NCBI GenBank assembly: GCA_033060915.1
Contig: CM065383.1
Coordinates: 10,366,501-10,430,500, forward strand
Length of the DNA: 64,000 bases
Source: Euryodendron excelsum
Taxonomy: Eukaryota; Streptophyta; Magnoliopsida; Ericales; Pentaphylacaceae
Direction of reading: 5' to 3'
Positions 59,481 to 64,000 of this stretch are shown piece after piece (position 1 is the stretch's first letter; every line of letters begins with the position of its first letter). A program made the translations under genes and the position numbers. The notes beneath the pieces are model-generated. The model made no database searches and had not been told where the DNA came from. It saw nothing but the letters and a program-made list of their open reading frames with translations.

Positions 59481-62336
59481 TGGAACTGGAACTGCTCTTT
59501 TTTACTTCTGGGTACCGATATAGTAAAAACCATTCACAGCACTAAATAATTCCCAATTCATTATTTGATGTAGTGTATACTTGTCCATCAATGAGAATAT
59601 TAAGAAAACTTTTCCATCTCTAAGTATAGTTTTTCGTTTTCTCAAAAACAAAAATGATGAAAATTCTCATTTTTCATATTCTCAAAAATAAATGCAAACT
59701 TTAAAAACATCGTTTCCATTTATGTATGAAATTAGGTATGGGAAAATCATAAATATATATTTTCAACTCTTAAAGCTTGGAGTTTTTTTATTAAAGAAAT
59801 TAGTAATTAATTAATTGCTCTATTAATTAGTAATTTTATTTTCCTAAAATTTTTAGTTTTTAGAGGGTTTTCTGTAGTCTGTACACCCTCCTCAAACAAT
59901 CGCAAAATGATCAACGATATTGTCATTCAATGTGAATCATATAATCTAAGATATTATTTTGTAGGGGTATATAATTATCCTTTACTGATGTAATTTCAAT
60001 AAAAAAAAATTGCAGCTCAAATGAACAGATAACCTTGTGATTTAGATTTAACTACAAAAATACAATAAGTGTAATCATTCCTAATTTTGAACTTAAAATC
60101 AGAAATAAAGTATAACAGCCACAGTTACCTGAACAGATATAGGCATTTGAAGAAAATAAATCAAAGAGAACACAAAACATGTATAGGCATTCATACCTTT
60201 AGAATCACCTACTCGTAGACCAATTAACACGTGTTTTCTGACATTGATGTATCTATGACTTATATCACCAATTAACATATTTATTTATTAGAGATAACCT
60301 GTGCCTACGGCACTCTAAACAAATTTAAACCAGTAGCAAGTTCCAATTCAGTTCATAGATGCTTTGGCAAACAAATTGTGTTTAAAGTGTAGGCTTTTAG
60401 CCTATTAGAATGTGCATACTATAACGGTGGAGGTTTTGTTTGTAGTTGATTGAAAAGTGTTTAGTATGAAAAAAATTGTTTTATGCTGATTGTAAATTGT
60501 ATATTTTGCCCATTAAAATAGCAGGTTTATCGAAATGGCTTTTTATTGCATCTTTCTTCTAAGTGCTTTGGTTTCAAACATGTTGACATTGAACATGCTA
60601 TGGCATTCTATGTACAAACTTGTACTGCATCTTTCTTTTGAGCAACACCTAGTTCAACTTGGGACTTTTTTCTACTACAACTTTTTTAAGATTTGTTACT
60701 ACTACCACGTCCACAACCATTAATAACACCATGGCTCCGGTGGTTGTTATGTGAAGATCAAAACCACAATTTCTTGGTAAATCAAAATTTCTTAACAATC
60801 ACTCTAGCTAAGTTCCCAGTGACCATAATTTCTTAGCAAATCAAAATACCTTGACAATTACTCTAGCTAATTTCCTAGTAGCCACAATTGACTATCCAAA
60901 ATCAATTTCATCAAACACCTCACAAAAACCGTCACATGAGCAACTGAAATTTTCATGCTTTGATGAAGTTATGTTTCCCTTTCCTTTTCACTCACCAAAT
61001 CGTTGATCCAAACACAACGTAAAGCAAAAACCAAATTGCCCATATATCACAAAAGTCATCCTGCATCTGCACCTGCACGCTCACAAACCCATGCCAGAGC
61101 AAAACCCAATTACAATCTTAACATGCATTCATCTTTTACATCAATTTAAGCCAATACTCAAACCCCTCTGGAAAAGGACATGGCTGCTCTTACTTGCACC
61201 AAGAGTTAAGGGAAGATTAAGTTCCCCAAAATCATCACAGACAATTCATATAAAGTTTAATATACCTTCAGGTTCCATTTATCCTAAAAAAACATAGAAC
61301 AAAGTCATGAAAATAACCAAAAATTGAGATCTCAAACAAAAGACGTTCTGTGGAATCAAGTATCAACACATCCAAGACAACCAATGAATCTATCATGAAC
61401 TTGACTGATTGGCTCACAGGTGTAATCTACAATCTCCATTAATAGACTTTGTTGAATAGTGAAATGGGTTAGAAATTGAGATAGAGATGCTGCAATAACA
61501 TTTTATATTCCTTTAGCTCTCTATTTTTTTCAGGATGTTGCAATGTAGGAATGTGAATGTAGATTGTCCTAATTTGTTTTTCCTAACATGTTTGATCCAC
61601 TATAACATATTTTTGTAAGATTCAAACTTTGTATAAAAAGGGTAGGCCCCAAACATAAATATAACTAAAAAAAATGGCATATAAAGCAAAACAAAGTTTA
61701 GAAATGGGATCAGATAGGATCCGGATTCAGATTGGGATTCTACAATCCAATAAGATCCTACACCAGTATCGTAAGATCCTACTTCCACAAGGGATCGAGT
61801 AGGATCAAGATCGATTTTGCACAAAAATGGATCGTAAAATTGTAGGATCGTAAGATCCGGATTGGGAGTCTAACAACCATAATCACCACTCCCAAGTTTG
61901 ACCACCCACAAAACTGGCCAGCCACCACCCAAGCTTCTTCCTCTCACCTGTGGATATATATGGCCGTTTAGTCATGGTAATGGAGGCTAGTTTTAGAGAG
62001 AGGGAGGAGGGAAGATGAATGAGGGAGGTGCCATGAGTGATGATTACAATGGGTTTACAGGAGGTGGCCAGCCATGGGTCCTCACTGTGAGGGAGATGAA
62101 TATATTGGCTGTTTTGGTGATGAAGAAGGGAAAGAAGACAGAAATAAATAAAAAAAAAAAGGCAAGGAAGGTGATGGCTTGGCCAGATCAGCCATGGCTT
62201 TGTAAAATAGATGAACTATATGTAGTGCTATGATGGTGGTGCAGGGCAGGTGGCCTTGGATCTTGGATTTGGTTGGTGGTGGCCATGTTTACTGCAGTAG
62301 TGGAGTACTGTGAATATTTGTGATAGTGTCTTTGGT

Positions 62337-62337
<1 letters not shown>

Positions 62338-62380
<43 letters not shown>
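62338..62380 (+). repeat. (GA)n microsatellite
   Basis: About twenty-one GA units, followed by AAGAGGAGG and another short GA run near 62400. Confidence 0.9.
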
Positions 62381-62385
<5 letters not shown>

Positions 62386-63776
62386 AGGTGGTTTTGGAGA
62401 GAGAGAGAGCAGAGGTGTACTTTTGGAGCAATGGATAGCTGACTACTGGCTGTCATTTATTGGGAGCAGTTAATTGTACAGAGAGACCAACGCCTTTTTG
62501 TTAGAGGTTGCAAAAGTACGTCTAAGACATGTTTGGGCGAAAACTTGTAGTGCAAGTTGAGCTGAGAATTGATTTCAATCGTTGAATTTTGACCAAAGTG
62601 AGTTCCAAACGTTGGATCAAACTATCTCTTGGACATTTTGAAAAGAATGAGCTGCTTTATTATATAGATTTCAGAATTTTACAAAGTTTTTATTAGAATT
62701 TGCTATTCCTTTGATTTTTTATGTCTGTGAGGGCGGGAGCGGGGGGGGTTTGGGATAAGCGGCAGAACACTTCGAACTCAACGAGTAGTTGTAGCCTTTA
62801 CCATAGAATCACTTCATTCATTTCTTGTTTTAGCCTTTAAAGAGATAGAACACAGGAATGGAGTAAATAGGTAATTTATATTGCCCAAATTTAGATTGAA
62901 TACAACCAATGAAAGGCTCTTTATTTTTTCTTTTCCATTTGTCAGGAGGGAGGGAGGGAGGGGGGCCACCATGGAGGGCCAAAGCCCAAACTACACTAAG
63001 CAGTGAGTTGAAGCTCACATAATGCCAGCCGAAACCAAACTAGAGAAACCAGGTGCTGTCTAAAAACATGAGTTCACCCACAGGTCCAACTCTAAGCACC
63101 TGATAATTGACCAGCAAAGAAATGGTTTCACACCCAACATGGGATATCTTCCAAAAGAGGCATGAATTAGTGTAAATGTCATACAGACAACTCACATGCA
63201 ACATCCCAAATGATGAACTCCATAGAATGAAGCCAACTGTTTCTTCCATGTTTTGCTTTATGCTCGTGATCACTCAGAAGTTGTAGGGAAGAAGGGTTAA
63301 ATCTTAGGACAGGCACTGGAACAGCAACCTATCATATTATTCCCATTCTCAATCCTTTGTGTCTTCCTAATCACCAAAAGGAGCAATATTGATATAATTA
63401 AGGAATCCCTAATCACTACACGTCTTTCCTCTTTTGATAAGTTAATCCCTCCAGTTCTTTTCAAATGTAAGTTGATAAGCCAAATTAACCACACTATTAC
63501 ACAAATAATGGAAGCAACAAAACATGCCAAATTCTAGTAGTTTATAAACCCTTCAGCCCCGACCCCCTTTGCCTTTTTCCAGAACCTGTCTTCTTCCAGG
63601 TTCGGTCAGAAATAGTACTAAACTCTTGTAGCATATATTTGAACAAGATAGTTAACAACACACCCCACCTCCACATAAACACACAGAGAAAGAGAGAGAA
63701 GCACCCATATATATAAAAAAATAAAAAATAAAAAGGGAAAAATGTTAAGAACTGCATCAAACAAATAATAGCTTAC

Positions 63777-64000
63777 AGTTTAGGCAGAGGCTTACTATTC
63801 CATTCAACCAATTGATAACTTCTGAAGGTATCGGGAAGCCACACATGATGTTCGGCCAACAACGGAATAATACTCTGCCAATTAGCATAGTCGCTAAGTA
63901 ATGGTTCTAGTTTTCTTTACACAAAATCCTTGCAATACTGAGATGCAACTCACCATTGCAGTGGCATTAGAAAAGTACTCAGCAGCTCCTGCAGGCAGGA
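63777..64000 (-). other. two exon-like segments at the right edge (minus strand)
   Basis: Segment 63777-63893 reads DYANWQSIIPLLAEHHVWLP and on to NSKPLPKL, and ends in CTAAACT|GTAAGC, a good donor. Its upstream border is an AG near 63894 or 63907. Segment 63954-64000 ends GCAATG|GTGAGT, a consensus donor, and one frame reads LPAGAAEYFSNATAM. The phases of these two readings do not join simply, so at least one frame is wrong. They are probably upstream exons of the gene ending at 58487. Confidence 0.35.

Larger units (their letters stand above)
58938..63776 (-). other. probable large intron of the membrane-protein gene, repeat-rich
   Basis: It holds a 134-bp tandem duplication (59201-59480), a GA microsatellite (62338-62380), GC-rich repeats of the ATCCTAC/GATCGTA kind at about 61700-61860, and GGT/GGCC-rich DNA at about 61990-62300. 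No coding exon is convincing on either strand. Confidence 0.35.

Noticed and set aside
63297..63530. Minus-strand open frame with a hydrophobic start
   Set aside because: Frame and borders do not connect to the neighbouring exon-like segments, and composition explains it.

Overview
This is a plant nuclear window, most likely from a woody or asterid-type eudicot. Genes are split by GT-AG introns, intergenic DNA is AT-rich and packed with transposons, and CT/GA microsatellites are common. Nothing is bacterial and there is no CRISPR array or operon. I could not identify the species.

Layout. 1-10435 is a transposon nest. The 3' part of a Ty3/Gypsy retrotransposon (Tat/Ogre-like by its long LTR and motifs) runs from 1 to 4237 and ends in a 3277-bp LTR. 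That LTR lies inside the transposase gene of a CACTA (En/Spm-like) DNA transposon, whose right half runs from 4238 to its terminal repeat at 10418-10435. 11818-12712 is a complete two-exon KAI2 (karrikin/KAI2-ligand receptor) gene. 12713-19173 is intergenic and holds a 200-bp hAT-type MITE with an 8-bp target duplication, another AT-rich MITE, and a 1.6-kb Mutator-like element with long inverted repeats. 19174-20436 is a lysine-rich arabinogalactan-protein gene of the AGP17/18 type. 21418-26312 is a copia-like LTR retrotransposon with both LTRs, a 5-bp target duplication and only a broken gag inside. 28599-36018 is an 11-exon gene for a leucine-rich-repeat plus WD40 protein with a WDxR motif. 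37850-42593 on the minus strand is a complete PUB4-type U-box/ARM E3 ligase. A candidate non-coding first exon for PUB4 lies near 55840, which would give it a leader intron of about 13 kb. 58487-64000 on the minus strand holds the 3' end of a membrane-protein gene I do not recognise.

Genes together. KAI2, the AGP and PUB4 are not a functional pathway; their value is as a synteny block. From memory of Arabidopsis locus order, KAI2 and AGP18 are close neighbours on chromosome 4, while AGP17 and PUB4 are adjacent on chromosome 2. This window holds KAI2, one AGP17/18-type gene and PUB4 on one segment, as expected of the unfractionated ancestral order.

I found no convincing new multi-gene system. 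The most useful new points are the nested insertion with its predicted target duplication, the decay pattern of the CACTA transposase, a tandem duplication of the 5' splice site in the last PUB4 intron, the possible giant PUB4 leader intron, a T23-G36 homopolymer junction, an overlapping upstream ORF in the LRR-WD40 leader, and an antisense spliced ORF in the Gypsy element. Exon borders come from reading splice sites and frame by eye; no alignment was run.
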